From NCBI GenBank assembly GCA_949987705.1, contig OX465281.1, positions 9,092,001-9,156,000 of the forward strand: 64,000 nucleotides of DNA, read 5' to 3'. Position numbers and translations under genes: made by a program. Positions 10,592 through 22,639 of this stretch are shown one piece after another; position 1 is the first letter of the stretch; the number at the start of each line of letters is the position of its first letter. Under the pieces are notes generated by a model, which saw only the letters and a program-made list of their open reading frames with translations, was not told where the DNA came from and made no database searches. Source of the DNA: Thereva unica (lineage: Eukaryota > Arthropoda > Insecta > Diptera > Therevidae).

Positions 10592-12924
10592 CTCTCTCGT
10601 TTGGTGCTCTCTTAATACAAGTCTGGGCATAGGGGGTATACTGCTAAGTGCTATGGATATTTTGCCTCTTGGACCATAGAGTACCAGTCTTACTTCATTA
10701 TCGAGCTAAGAATCGTCCGTATAGCAAAAGATAATCACAAGCAGGGGCGTTATTGCTTCAGAACCATAATCTCCCAAGTATGAATGGCTTGCATGAGTTC
10801 TGAGATGGTGCCATAATACCTCAATGCTTCATAAATCGCGTCAAAGGTAGCCATACCAAGTCTGTGTGTCGGGGTTAATTGCTTGTCAGGATGAACATTA
10901 CAGGCTGGTATATAGAACTGTTGGTGGTTTCTAGATAGACACCTGCTCAACGCCTTCTGTTGTTTTGCATCCGTCGGAGGATTCAGAATGTACGTTTTTA
11001 AAGGTGTCTTCTATATATGTCTAGGGAGGCGGCCAGAGTGTATTGTATATAATATACGGTCATTTTGATTCCCCCAGCTAAGATAAGTACTTACAAACAC
11101 AAATGAAGTAATGAAAAAGTTTTTCTATCCAATATCTATTACGAATCCTTGATATGAATGAATCCAAAACCCTGATCCTCTGCTGTGATGCACTTCCTCA
11201 AAATAGATTAGGATCCACTTAGATGAACTTCTCAAACTGATAAAATGTATTTTTCCCAGTCGCAGACTTGTTGACGTTACAAAAAGTGTTTTGTTACCCT
11301 TCGGTACTGGTGGTTGCTATGTCAACTACATTATATGGTTAATGGCTTCATATATCAACCCGGCACTGTTAACCCTAAAGGAAAACCCAATGTTGGAAAA
11401 ACTAATGGAAAACTTCGTCCATGTTTGTCAAAAAGTCAAAGTTTATCTCATTAAACTGAAATAATCTTTCTAAAAATTGTACCCAGTTACACAACGATGG
11501 CGGTGTACTTGCGCAATTTTGTTTGCATACACACATTTTTTGAGTTTTTATTTTTATTTTTCGTTGATTGTAAAATGTGTAGAGATGCAAGAAAATCGCA
11601 TTAAAATGTTTTGCTACGACGACGACGAGACTAGTTTCATAGGGATCATGATTATGAAATGTTTTCTTTTTTGTTTTTTTTTTAAAGGTATGTTTTTCGT
11701 TTGTTATAAGTTTAATCCCTTTAAAAAAATATATACAGCACACAATTTTCCATTATATTTGAAGAAGTTTTTACAGTTTCTCTGACATGCACGAGAGTAT
11801 ACATATATTGCAAATGGTTTAGACTTTTTCCTATGGGGATTAAATCCTTTTACATTAAGGCTATAGTAATCAAGTGTCCCAGCTCGTAGCACTCAGTGAT
11901 GGTGCAACGTTACAACTTTTTGGGCTAAAATCATAAAATATGCAACCTCAAGAGAATTTATACCCGAATCCTAGTATACTCGAAGTTGTAGCTAAGGTAT
12001 ATGAAAGCTATGGCTATAAAGGAAAAATATATTGGACATCCACATAATATAATAATGCATTCAGTTTGTAGCACTTATAGAAATCAATTAGAATTTGTAA
12101 TGTGAGATGTGTTTGAGCAAATATATTGATTTGGGATGTCTATAGTTCGAAACAGTCATGATTCTCCATAGAGTATATCGGCTAGGTTTTATCCACCCAT
12201 AAGACTGATATGGTTGAGGGAGCAGTCTCATCGAATCCCACCGCTGCCACCAATATTTTGTGCTAAGAATTTACCTTATTCCGCTAGTACTAGTGCATTC
12301 CAGCTGGTCTCTCTCAGTGTATATCTTCTGCTTCTTCTTCTTAAATTTAACTTTCACAATTTCCTTGTGCGTCACGGAGCTGAAAACCCAGGCTTGATGA
12401 ATCCCAGTTAGTAGACAAGAAGGTAAGTCAAGGCGGACGCTTCCGCAAGGACGCAAACACAATTGGCGCTAAAAGGGCACAATTTTGTAAGCGCTTTTGT
12501 AAAAATCTTTACTTCAGTACATATTAGTGCTCCTGGAACCGCATCAGATCCCATATTTTGAACTTCTAGACTTCTCCCAAGCCACATAAGAGAGGTTTTT
12601 AAATGCACGATGCCTGTTACAAGCCAGAGGCGGACAATTACAAACAACTTATTCAGTTTTATTTTGCCTGGCTTGGCTTGACGGATATGGATATTTGCCG
12701 GAACTCTGAAATCTGGCTTCTAGTTGCGGTCCTTATTCCTGTGACCCGGTCTCTACTGAAAAAAACGAACTTGTACTTTTTTCGTAAGGAAGAGCGCTAC
12801 TTTTGGTAGCTTTCGAACAGGTTTTACGTTATGTAGATCCTACCTAGTAGTTTCAGAGGTTCTTTGATATTCCAAAACAGAGTTTCCCTATATCCTGGCC
12901 TTAGGTTCACTGTTTTTGGGAGAC
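10592..12924. other. Non-coding, AT-rich
   Basis: No gene or element with a supported identity. At 12215-12262 the sequence ends in a B-box-like CATCGAATCC followed by GCCACCA, which might be a third type of tRNA-derived remnant but lacks an A box. Confidence 0.4.
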
Positions 12925-13090
12925 ATAGCGAGACAATTAAAATCTCAACCTCAATGTCAACTCAAGAACTGTTGGAGGTAGTAACACACTTCCCTATGTT
13001 CCCTTATTGTCCAATCTTCCACATTTGCTCTGAGTCTATGGGTCCATCGGCCCTTAGTAGACTTGTCCCAGCTTCTATCACGCATGCTGT
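12925..13090 (-). pseudogene. R1-clade RT C-terminal fragment (minus copy)
   Basis: The reverse complement translates to SWDKSTKGRWTHRL, then NVEDWTIREHREV and YYLQQFLS. It matches residue for residue the segment KGRWTHRLIPNVEVW / REHGEVSYDLTQFLSGHGG of the plus-strand R1-clade copy about 900 bp away (13970-14060). Stops follow LQQFLS. It lies head-to-head with that copy, so it is a separate insertion or an inverted piece of it. Confidence 0.8.
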
Positions 13091-13184
13091 TTCATAGAAC
13101 GTAATACGATATTCACAGCATATTCGAAGAGCACTTAACAGACTAGCAAAGTTTATTTTCAAGCGGTTCCCCAACTATGCACTA

Positions 13185-14440
13185 ACCATGTCCAATGCGT
13201 GGGGTGGAGCCTATAAAATGGTTATGTCAACGGTTAGGGGCAAACGCTCACCGCCGATCATCTGCCCCGCGCTGCTCCAGAGTATTGTGTATGTCCTGTT
13301 TCCACAGAACGTACGCACGGTCGATCTACCCACCCTCCAGGTGGACCCAGAAGAGATACCTGCAATAACCGCAGATGAGATCCTGGAGGCCGCAAAAAAG
13401 GTAGCCATGGGGGGATGTGTTGGGGCTTCGTCTTCCAAAGGAAGCAGTGGCGATCGGGTATGCAGATGAGATCGGGGTAGTTGTCGTAGGAAAACATCCA
13501 GATGACATCGAACTGTACGCAAACGAAGCGAGGGAAATAAAAAGTGGCTAGAACGCGCTGGGTTGAAGCTGGCAGAGCACAAAACGGTAGTAGTGCTGAT
13601 CAGCAAGCGACGAAAGCGGGTATCTGTAAGGATAAAAGTAGGGGAACAGATCATCCACTCACAGCCCGCACTAAGGTACCTGGGAGTGATGATCGATCGG
13701 AGGCTAAACTTCAAAGCGCACTTGGAGGGCACGGCAGACAAAGCGTCTGCGATTTGTGCAGCACTCGCAAGAATGCTGCCCAATGTTGACGATGCGGCGT
13801 GCGTGATAGCGGAGATGGTTCCAATAGATATTTTAGCGATAGAGGGTATGCGTCTCTATGATCTAGAATATGGTAGAGGGGAGCCAAGAAAGGTACGGCG
13901 GCAGATTGCGCGCTGCGAGTCTGTACGGGAATGGCAAGGGAAGTGGTACGAGTCCGTTAAGGGTCGTTGGACCCACAGACTTATCCCTAATGTGGAAGTA
14001 TGGGTTACGAGGGAGCATGGGGAAGTGAGTTACGACCTCACGCAGTTCCTGAGTGGACATGGGGGATATAGGAAATATCTCCACCGTTTTGGGCACGCTG
14101 ATTAACCGTTGTGTCCAGTATGCCCAGCGACGGAGGAAGACCCAGAACACGTCTTCTTAACTGCTCGAGATTCGCCGAGGAAAGGGCGAAACTAGAAGAA
14201 AGGTTCGAGGAGCCACTAACGCCCGAAAACATCCTAGACCATATGATGAGGTCTGAGGAAATGTGGAAGGACGTGGAAGTAAACCTAAAGACCATTCCTA
14301 GAAAGCTAAGGCAAGAATAAGCCGTAAGAAATAGAGAAAGGCCCGGAAATGCCACGAGCAGAAGCAGCTGAATGGAGCTGAACGACCCCCGCGATGTAAT
14401 GCCAGTCCCGCGGGGGTGGATCACGTCGGAGGGGCTTTTT
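13185..14440 (+). pseudogene. R1-clade non-LTR retrotransposon, RT to 3' end, internally deleted
   Basis: The order is RT fingers (NAWGGAYKMVM, LLQSIVYVLFP, EILEAAKKV at 13188-13405), then a jump straight to palm motif C (IGYADEIGVVVVGKHPDDIELY, about 13450). After that come the thumb (LKLAEHKTVVVLISKR, RYLGVMIDRRLNFKAHLEG), the C-terminal region (GRWTHRLIPNVEVW, DLTQFLSGHGGYRKYL) and the Cys-His end (LCPVCP-like, EDPEHVF). About 150 RT residues are missing at the first junction, and a second gap follows MLPNV near 13788. One A is missing at about 13540 (frameshift), and the catalytic YADD reads YADE. A perfect 8-bp hairpin sits in the 3' UTR. R1 elements usually insert in rDNA, but no rDNA is present here. 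Confidence 0.85.
14386..14416 (+). other. 3'-UTR hairpin of the R1-clade element
   Basis: CCCCCGCG at 14386-14393 pairs perfectly with CGCGGGGG at 14409-14416 across a 15-nt loop, about 65 nt after the last codon. Its position suggests a 3' structure for RT recognition (inference). Confidence 0.6.
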
Positions 14441-17400
14441 TTAGTTCTCATGTTCATAGACCCATATATGCGTATGTGCATGTACTTATGTGTCCATATG
14501 TGTGTATGTGTGGATTTACGCGAAACATAACCGTCATGCGGGATCGGCCAGTAAGGGGCACATGAGTCATGGCGGTAGCGTATGCTTTTTTACCCCCAGG
14601 AAAAAAAAAACAAAACAAAAATTATTTTATGGTCAATAAGATAATTTCCAATTTTCTTCGTCCGTTGCAATTCCTTAAAGCTCCAATACTGGTCCTATCG
14701 CAGCATATCGACAGCGCTCCAAATTCGCTCCTCTTAGTAGCTCTCTGCATTTTTCCCGCTGGAAGGGTACACAACATTTTTTGGGAGGGTACACACAAGG
14801 GAGCGCTGCTCAGAGGAGGTATTTTTGAGCGAGGGAGCATTACTAGAGTTATCAGAAACTTTATAGCAAGAAGATAAAGGGCGATTATAAAGATAAGGGA
14901 AGAATAAAGATGACATTAGCACATTCAATAGACCGCTTCACGTCCGACACGACAAGCAGCATTGGACTTGCTTAGTATACTTAGTTGGGGGACTACTTTG
15001 GTAAAACCAACTCTTGCTTTCCATCAAGCTTTTCGGTATCATTTCCCCAGACCTACCTGGATATTCTTTTCAAAAGGATTTTATAATGCTTCCACAAGGC
15101 TTCTGAAGGAGCATTATAAGGTATGCAATGACATGCAATGTTAAAAAGTATATGGAACTGGTATAGGAAGTGGAACGCTGTAATCTTTTTAAGGAGTACT
15201 AAAAGATGGCTATTGCAGCACTCCATTACCGGCTAGGATTTTATAGAATTTCGATGGTGGTAAGCTGTGTTTTGATGGCACATCTCATGTTACTAAGTTT
15301 TGGCTCAAGATGCTTATCAGTGTCCCGACCCATGGCCCCAGAATCTCTTTTAATTCTTTCAAAGCAAAGCTGTCTGGATTTGGCAAGAACCGGGAGTTTA
15401 CACAGAAAATGAACGAGTGTCTCTCCCGTTCTGCTCCCCGCAGCTACAGCTACAGACGTTGACAGAAAATAAAGTTGGTTATAATTGAAGTTAGGAACAT
15501 GTCCACCTTATAAAACGATGAGTTCTTCCTAATCCTTTTATATTTACTGTCATAATAGTTAAAACTGCACCATCTACTGGTGCAATAATCCCACTCGACT
15601 GTTGTCTATTTTAGAGGGTCCATAAACTCTCAGTTTGGCTCTACCCCTTGTCGGAGACTCCTAAAAGCAAGTCCTGCAACTGATACAACAGCAACAACAA
15701 AGTAAATACAATTGTATCCATAACGATACTAGAAAAGGATAAAAATTAACTTCCTTTAAGTGTGTATATAGTACCTATACGTTAAAATTTATTCATGCGA
15801 AGCTCTGCAGAAGAATTGTGTGTTAGCATAAAACTAGGATAGAGCTTCATGGAGCTCATTTCCTGCAGCCGTTTATACTAAAATGTAAATTCATGGGGGG
15901 CGAAAATATCCATAAAACTACAAAAGAAAGTTTCGGCTCCCCACTAACCGCCGAGGCGGTGACTTTAATGAAGGGAGCATAGCTTAAGGGTGGCTCATAA
16001 TATGTTATCTATTCACTGTTGATGGAAAAATTATTCAACCGCGTCATAAGCATAGATGAGAAGGGTATCAGCACATCGTTGTCCGGGAATGATATGAGAA
16101 CACACACACAACACAGCCAAAATCTGCCTATGAAAGATATTTCCGTGAGCAGATTTCACCCCCTTTTTAAGTTCCACTTTCTCCCCCTTTCGCTTACTCT
16201 CTCTGTCTCTCTGTGGGGCCATAACTCTTGTATGTTTTACTTAACATCGCTTAATTTGCATAAAGTAATTGAATGAGACGGATTTTAAATCAGGTGATGA
16301 AATTTATGAAGGCGACGTGTTTTCCAGTAAATAACTGCAGAATTACGTTACTCACATCCACCACGCGCGCAAATTGCAACATTTCGGGTTAGTGGAGAGT
16401 CTACTTAGATTTCATTAAAAGATAGTTTTAATATCGTCATTGCCGTGATGAATCTGTCCCCACTTTCGAAATCACCTTTTCATTTTTTTCTCCTTCATGT
16501 TTTTTATGTCGTTGAAACTTAAATCCCCCGCCCGTCTAGAAAATTGTGACATGGAAACTTATCAGATAAAAGCAGAAGATCCGAACATGCCCCAACCCAT
16601 CTTGGTACCACAATAAAATGCGAGAATGAAATCTAAACGAAAAGCAATGAAAATTTTTATGTTACCTAAAATTTATTGTCAAGCACTAAAATGGCGATGA
16701 GTTTTCTCGTCTTTTGATTATTCGAGCAAATCTTTAGTAGTGGACGGGGGAGATAACATTTGGCCTTATTTGACTTTTATCACACCCAGAAGGAAATTGT
16801 ATTAAATCTCACTGGGATTGCATGCCCGATTGCACTTGGCGAATTTTATTCATTTAACCGAAAAAATAAGGTTATGCAGGGTTTGAGTAGTGTCATTTTG
16901 ATTGGGACTCAGAGTGGGGGGTTTATTAGTTAAATTTGAAATTGTTTTAACACTTTTATTGCTTTTAACTTAGTTCCATGCCGCTGCACTATGTTCTCAT
17001 GGGCCTTATGATGTTGGTGCACATACCTATGGGTGAACATATATGTATATGTTTTCACATCATTTCGATTGAAGAACATATAACAATTGATTCTGTGGAC
17101 AGTACGCCCACAGAGATCTTTGGCACTTGCTCAAATTAGTTGAACAAAATTTGCAGTTTATAGGCCAGCGGAGGAATTTAGCAACCTTAGAACGGGCGAA
17201 CACCGGCCGCTTGGAAGCACACATGTACCATCTATTAATGGTTTGCGCAGTTTTCCTAAGTCTTGCACATCTTCAATGCTCTAGTCTAGTACAAGGCTCT
17301 CCAACTATCCATCTTGTAGCTTTTGCTGTAAAACAATACAGGCTTGGCTATCGCCAACTGCATTACTACGAACTATAATATAGCCAGATACCTGCATTCG

Positions 17401-19734
17401 TTATATATTACCACTGCTTACCCTTGGCCATCTTCTTCTCTTACAGCCAAATTTTCTCTTCAATATTCGGGGTACCAGTTTGACCATTCTGGAAAACATG
17501 TTTGCCCATCACATTCTAAGAGATCGGTCCTATCAACTGATTCTAAATACCCAGCCTGCTTAGAATAACAAGGCTAAGTTACTTTCTCCAGCGCCAGGGA
17601 ATTGTACCAGTGCCATTTTTTTGATGACGACACAAGTAGTACAGTCATCTGTTGTGGGCTCTGGTTAGAGGTTTATTCGGAATAAAAGCTTGTGCGGTGA
17701 CTCCAATCTAAGCCAGATTCGATCCCCAATGTGAAAGCTCCCCCAGCGTGAATGCCAACGAATATCCAAGAATTGAAAACTGTATCAAATTCCCTCAAAA
17801 TATACCACCAAGACTCGCTTAGCATGAAAAGCCACACGAGAAACATTGCAGGGAAGTTAAACTAGTTTCACACAGGTGGCGACACTGCCCGACACAAAAA
17901 AATACGCAGTTTCTTGCCCTGAATAAACCTCACCCTAAGCCCACAACCGATGACTCACTGCTCTAAGATCGCTGTAGATATACTACTACCAAACCGTGAT
18001 TCTTTAGTGGTTGGTACGTTGGGTGATTGGGTTCGCTGTTAGTGGTTTATGTCATCTGCGAATATGTTAGAAGTATTCTAGTATTCACTTCTCACCTACA
18101 AATGCTGAGGTTCTCTTCTTCACACACGAAGAAGTTATCAAAATACCATATGCGCTCTTAACAAGCAAAATAACCCCCAAAAAAACAAAACAAAATGTAA
18201 ATTTCTCACCTTTCGGGAAAAGGTAAACTCTATCAAGTTTCAATTTCCTCGGCATTTATCCACCTACGAAAGAAATTAGATTTTACAGCCAGAATTTTCC
18301 GGATCCCGATTCAATTTGCAATTTAAAACTTTGCCAATGTTTATTGCCGTTGTTTGCGTTCCATTTCTAGGATGGATTGTGTTCTTGGCAGATTGATTTC
18401 CGATCACAATCCAAGACTCAATGGTGTGTAAGCACAGCGGAGCCGGCGCCAGCAACCGTGAGGTGATAGCCCAAAAACAGGACGAACTCCCACACGTACC
18501 GTCTGACATCTCGTTTCCTTGGATTCCCCCCCGAATACACACACGCTAGAAGCAATAAAATATTCAAATCTCAACCCGTTCCCCCGCACACAAGAAATAC
18601 GCATAGACGTCTTCACTATTTCCTCGTGCTTTGATAACAATCCTTTTGGGACTAATCCACGCACAACGTCTTATCTCCACGGCGACATCTTGCTGGGTTC
18701 CATGAACGTGTGAAACCGGAAAGGAGCACTTTTCGCGCTTCCTTGAATTCAGACGGCACGGCCGGGCAGGCATAATGAAGCGAATCAACGACGACGACGA
18801 CGACGTCCTGGCGGAGCGCGGAGGGACTTTGCTCGGGCGATTAAATGTACAAAAGACAAATCCAGACACTTTGGAGGATTAAAGGTAGCGATTGGTATCT
18901 GTGGCGTGCTATGGTCCAGGGCCGGATAATAATCGCTGTAACGAGATCGCAGCTCCGTCCGGGCAGGAGATAATTTGTCGGCTCCCAGGCCAGCTGCGGA
19001 TATTATATGCAAAGCAGGCGACTGATCAACGCCTCGAGTGACAAAAACTAGTCCTTACCTTTCGATATTATACCTGGCGTGGCATGCTGAGTTCAGGTGG
19101 TAAAATTGCATGAATCAGAATCGCGATGGAGTTTAAATAAGTGTTTTTAGGCTCGCAGAATGTGAGATTAACAAGATAAGTGGTTTTTAAAGAGAGCGAG
19201 GGGGTTTGGTTTTTACGCAATAAGTTAGGATTTGTACAAAATTAGGTTTTGGCACTTTTAAAAGTACTTGGATACTACAGAAGCTGTCATCTCTTGTACA
19301 TCAGCAATTCTCTATAAAAATATTAGTTTAGCTGTGCTTCTTCCAGTTTTCCATTTAGGGGCAATGCTTTTCGTATAGGGTCGACAAATCTTAACCAATA
19401 AAGAATCTAATCTTGACAAGCCAAGAAATTATGGCACAAATTGTGATTGTGTCAGAGTTGCACGGGAACTATACCAATCTAGACTACTTAGTTTGCTACG
19501 ATTTGCATACATTATGTAAGCTCCCTATATTGATATTTTGACCCCAACTAGACCAGTTCCTGAAAAAACTATCAGGCATTACGCCAAAGCTGGAGTTTGT
19601 TTATTTTATCGGACTGGGATTTGTGCTTCCGCAGTAAGAACGTAAGCTCTATCTGTCTTCAAGAATTGTTCTGATGTGAAGAAGTTCATTCAGATGTCAT
19701 TCCGCCAAGTAAATAAGGCCTGTTAGACAAGGAT
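14441..19734. other. Long non-coding stretch with a less AT-rich block at 18270-19060
   Basis: No protein gene supported. 15082-15121 folds into a hairpin (TTATAATGCT... with AGCATTATAA). 18270-19060 is clearly less AT-rich than its surroundings and lacks recognisable repeats. It has a (GAC)n run at 18789-18806 and an octamer-like TATGCAAA near 19004, so it could be host regulatory DNA, but this is not shown. Confidence 0.4.
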
Positions 19735-19980
19735 GCGATCAACGGACACTAATCGAAGAAGAAATGCAAAAACGTCGACTACGGTGGTTTGGACATGTTT
19801 GCCACGTAAACTTCCCTGACGTGACCGTCCCGCAGACTAGAGAATTCAGCGATCGGCACCGAAGAAAACCTGGCTAAAGAATATCGAGGGTGACCTTAAG
19901 AATCAACGATTGTCAGTTATCGAGGGTCGAGACATCGCCAAAACCGGCAAGAATGGAACGAATCGTGAATAGAGTTCGAG
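19735..19980 (+). pseudogene. RTE-clade non-LTR 3' end
   Basis: The plus frame gives RRLRWFGHVCHVNFPDV, and one frame over APKKTWLKNIEGDLKNQRLS, VIEGRDIAK and a stop near 19970. This is the conserved C-terminus of RTE-like endonuclease-RT proteins (RWxGHV ... RP.K.W...i..Dl). At least one frameshift separates the two halves. A short 3' UTR follows and ends in a GAAGAAGAAG tail at about 20048-20064, as short-tailed RTE elements often do. Confidence 0.72.
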
Positions 19981-20064
19981 ACCCATCGGCACCGACAGTA
20001 GCGTATCCGTGGCGTGGACGTCAGGATCGGACCTCCAGCTAACGGATCAAAGAAGAAGAAGAAA

Positions 20065-20539
20065 TAAGGCCGAAAAGATAGTTTACCCGAATGAGTCACT
20101 TCACTGGTTTAGACCGCGTCGAATTTAAATTCCACACTACTTCTGACGATGCTCTTCAAGGGTCTGTTCTAACTACCTATCTTTATATTTTTCGTTGTTT
20201 TCAGTATGGTGCTGGATCTAATGAGTACTTGCAGCTTTTATACAGTCTGCACGTGGCCTCCTCCAAGCTTCTGATCTTAGTAAGGGAACAAGAAGGGACG
20301 TAAACCGAAACTCGAAGCTGATGCCCGGAATTGGTCCCCGGATCAGAAAGATCCGCTAAAAGCACAGCGAAGTATATCATCGCACATCATCATAAGCACA
20401 TAAGCTCATCCGAAACATACAGCAAATCTCAACCATAGCACAGCAAGTTCAAAGGCTCATCCGAGACACATGTAAGTTCAATTTAATTCCCCAAGCTCAT
20501 CCGAAACACATCTATGTCCACCAAATCTCACACACAAGC
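20065..20539. other. Non-coding with short direct repeats
   Basis: 20395-20530 holds three copies of a roughly 45-bp phrase containing AAGCTCATCCGA(A/G)ACA followed by CA-rich sequence (near 20402, 20456 and 20498): a small degenerate tandem repeat. Confidence 0.5.
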
Positions 20540-20960
20540 ATGGCAATGACGTGGTATTTCCTAAATAAGCTAGCAGCTCGCGCTACATTCTACAGGTCCT
20601 ACATTCGACCCAACTTGAATACAACTCGTTATTTTGGCTGGGGTTGCGAAAATACGTGGCTTGACAAAGTGTTAAAGCGTGACTTCAAACTCACCCCTCG
20701 GATCACTCCCACAGCTTGAACCTTTTTTCAGCACGCTAGAGTTTAGAAGTAGATATCAACGAGTGTCTTTTGTCTTTCTCTTTCAGGGAAGAGTTTATAC
20801 CCACGGTGTTTAGGAGATACTTTGGCCTATAGGTCAAAGGGAGAAATTTTTACTCGAGACTTACTAGAAACCGGCAAGTTTTTACCTTCTACCTGCAAGT
20901 TTCGAGAGAAGAGAAAACTAGATAGGTACTTGGCAGTTTTGTCCCATTTCAACGTATTGT
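20540..20960 (+). pseudogene. Non-LTR RT C-terminal tail, strongly degenerate
   Basis: The plus strand reads ARATFYRSYIRPNLEYNS / FWLGLRKYVA near 20580-20660, then, in another frame, LEPFFSTLEFRSRYQRVSF near 20715-20775. This is the 'yksyirP.LEY.s..W.g' segment and the following 'L.sle.RR...s' segment that end many insect non-LTR RT proteins. Several stops and frameshifts. Family assignment beyond non-LTR is not safe. Confidence 0.55.
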
Positions 20961-21049
20961 GGCTCGATAGACACTGGTAAGGAAGCTCATCCTTTTTTCT
21001 CACAAAAACTAGCCAGATTGAAACACGAAAGTAAACTCAAATCAAGGTA

Positions 21050-21540
21050 CCTACACATTTTTAAACTTACTTTGCTGTAAACTGTGAAAGCTTGTGGTTT
21101 ATTTTGCTGCAAATGCTGTTGCTTTCAAATTACTTAAAAGCTTTCAGAAGCATACTGATCTGGCTGCAAATGCTTCGACTTAAAGATACTTTGCTGTGAA
21201 ATGCTTTCTGTTTGCTTACAGTTTGTCAAAGCTTTGCTCTCCAACGGCTGTAAAATTTCCTTCAGTTTTTTTTTTCTTGATCAAACTTTATGTGGAACTT
21301 TGTTTAGAGGAACTTTTTTTTATGTGTATGTGAAGCATTCGCAGCTGGACCAGCATACCACAGCGTTTGTAAACAACACCGTTCGAAGCATGAAACAAAA
21401 GCGTTCACAAGCTACAGATAAAAGCTTGAAAATATGATTGTTATAAAGTAAAGCAAAGTAAATTGCTGTGGTCTAATTGGCAGCAAAGCACAGTCAACAG
21501 CAAAAGTATTAAAATAGCTGCAGCCATTTAAGTTCTGAGT
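21050..21540. repeat. AAGC/GCTTT-rich region with inverted symmetry
   Basis: The left half is full of TTTGCTG and TGCTTT words (21070-21245). The right half carries the complements CAGCAAA and AAGCATT (21330-21520). The far ends resemble each other in inverted orientation (TTTGCTGTAAACTGTG at about 21071 against TTTGCTGTTGACTGTG read backwards from about 21507). It may be an old foldback element. Confidence 0.35.
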
Positions 21541-22639
21541 AAAAGCATCAATGCATTGGCATATTGATGTCCCATAGCGATGATAATACTTATATGTATA
21601 AATATGAAAAGTATACTCCCACTACAAAACATTACCTAAACCTATTCCATGAAGAAGCAGTGAATTTTTAAAAAGTGCACAAACTCACTATAAAGGATCT
21701 AGGAAGTGTTTTTCTCTCTCAGCGGAGCTCACTTGGTGAAGTTTCCTGCTGGGATATTTGCTTTGATGTACAAAGATGAATAATTTATAGAGAATCTTAA
21801 CTAAGGGAAATTAGTCATTATAATATAATAATGAATTTCTTCAAGCTTGAAACGGAATATTTAATTTTTTTCATTATAAAGCATAGAAAATGTTCACGAT
21901 GTTTTAATTTTAGAAATGACATCTGCTGTTCAACTACACGTTCGCGAAAACTCCATAAACAATTCGATTATAGGAAAGTTGGAACTTTTTGTAGCTAGTT
22001 AATTTTTTGTATCAAAAACTAAAAATTATTATTTATGATATTAAAAATTTATAATTTCCGTATTAAATTAAATAAAACAATAAGCATTCACATATTTTGC
22101 TACTCCAAATATGGCACAGGTAACAAAATATAAATTCGTCGTTCATAAAGACTAAATTCACGAATGGCGAAAATTTCACAAAACTCCGTACATGAAAGGC
22201 ATCGAAATATGTGAGCAAATAGTTAATTAACATTTACCTTTTAATTTCTAGTGAATGCCACACAAAAAGAAATGCAGTCGTTTGGTAGTCGTCCACTGGA
22301 GGAACGTTCTGCTCCTCTCCTTGCAGATTTTCATTTGGAAATGTTCATCTGTAAATATCCCGAAAATGTTCCCTTTCTGTGTTAATTCTGTTAAAATATT
22401 TTAAATGTACGTGAATGCTTTTAGTAAATAGGTGAAGTGTTGTAGATTTTGTGCTTTTGGTGAAATTTTTGTGATTTTTTGTTGGGGAATTGTTGTTATG
22501 GAACAATGGGATAGAAATGTCTCTATAGAAATATTTGGAAAATTCGGTTGTCTTTTTTATAGCACATATTATAGGTGCTTTTAGGGACGAAAATGTTTTC
22601 CATTGATGTCGTCAGTAGCCTAATCAATAAGGCAAACCC
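21541..22639. other. Non-coding, AT-rich
   Basis: Nothing recognised. Confidence 0.45.

Noticed and set aside
13211..13783. 190-codon minus-strand ORF
   Set aside because: Antisense shadow of the R1-clade RT fragment, which has clear homology on the plus strand.
17690..17740. GATTCGATCCCC as a tRNA B box
   Set aside because: No A box at the right distance and no cloverleaf-compatible flanks.
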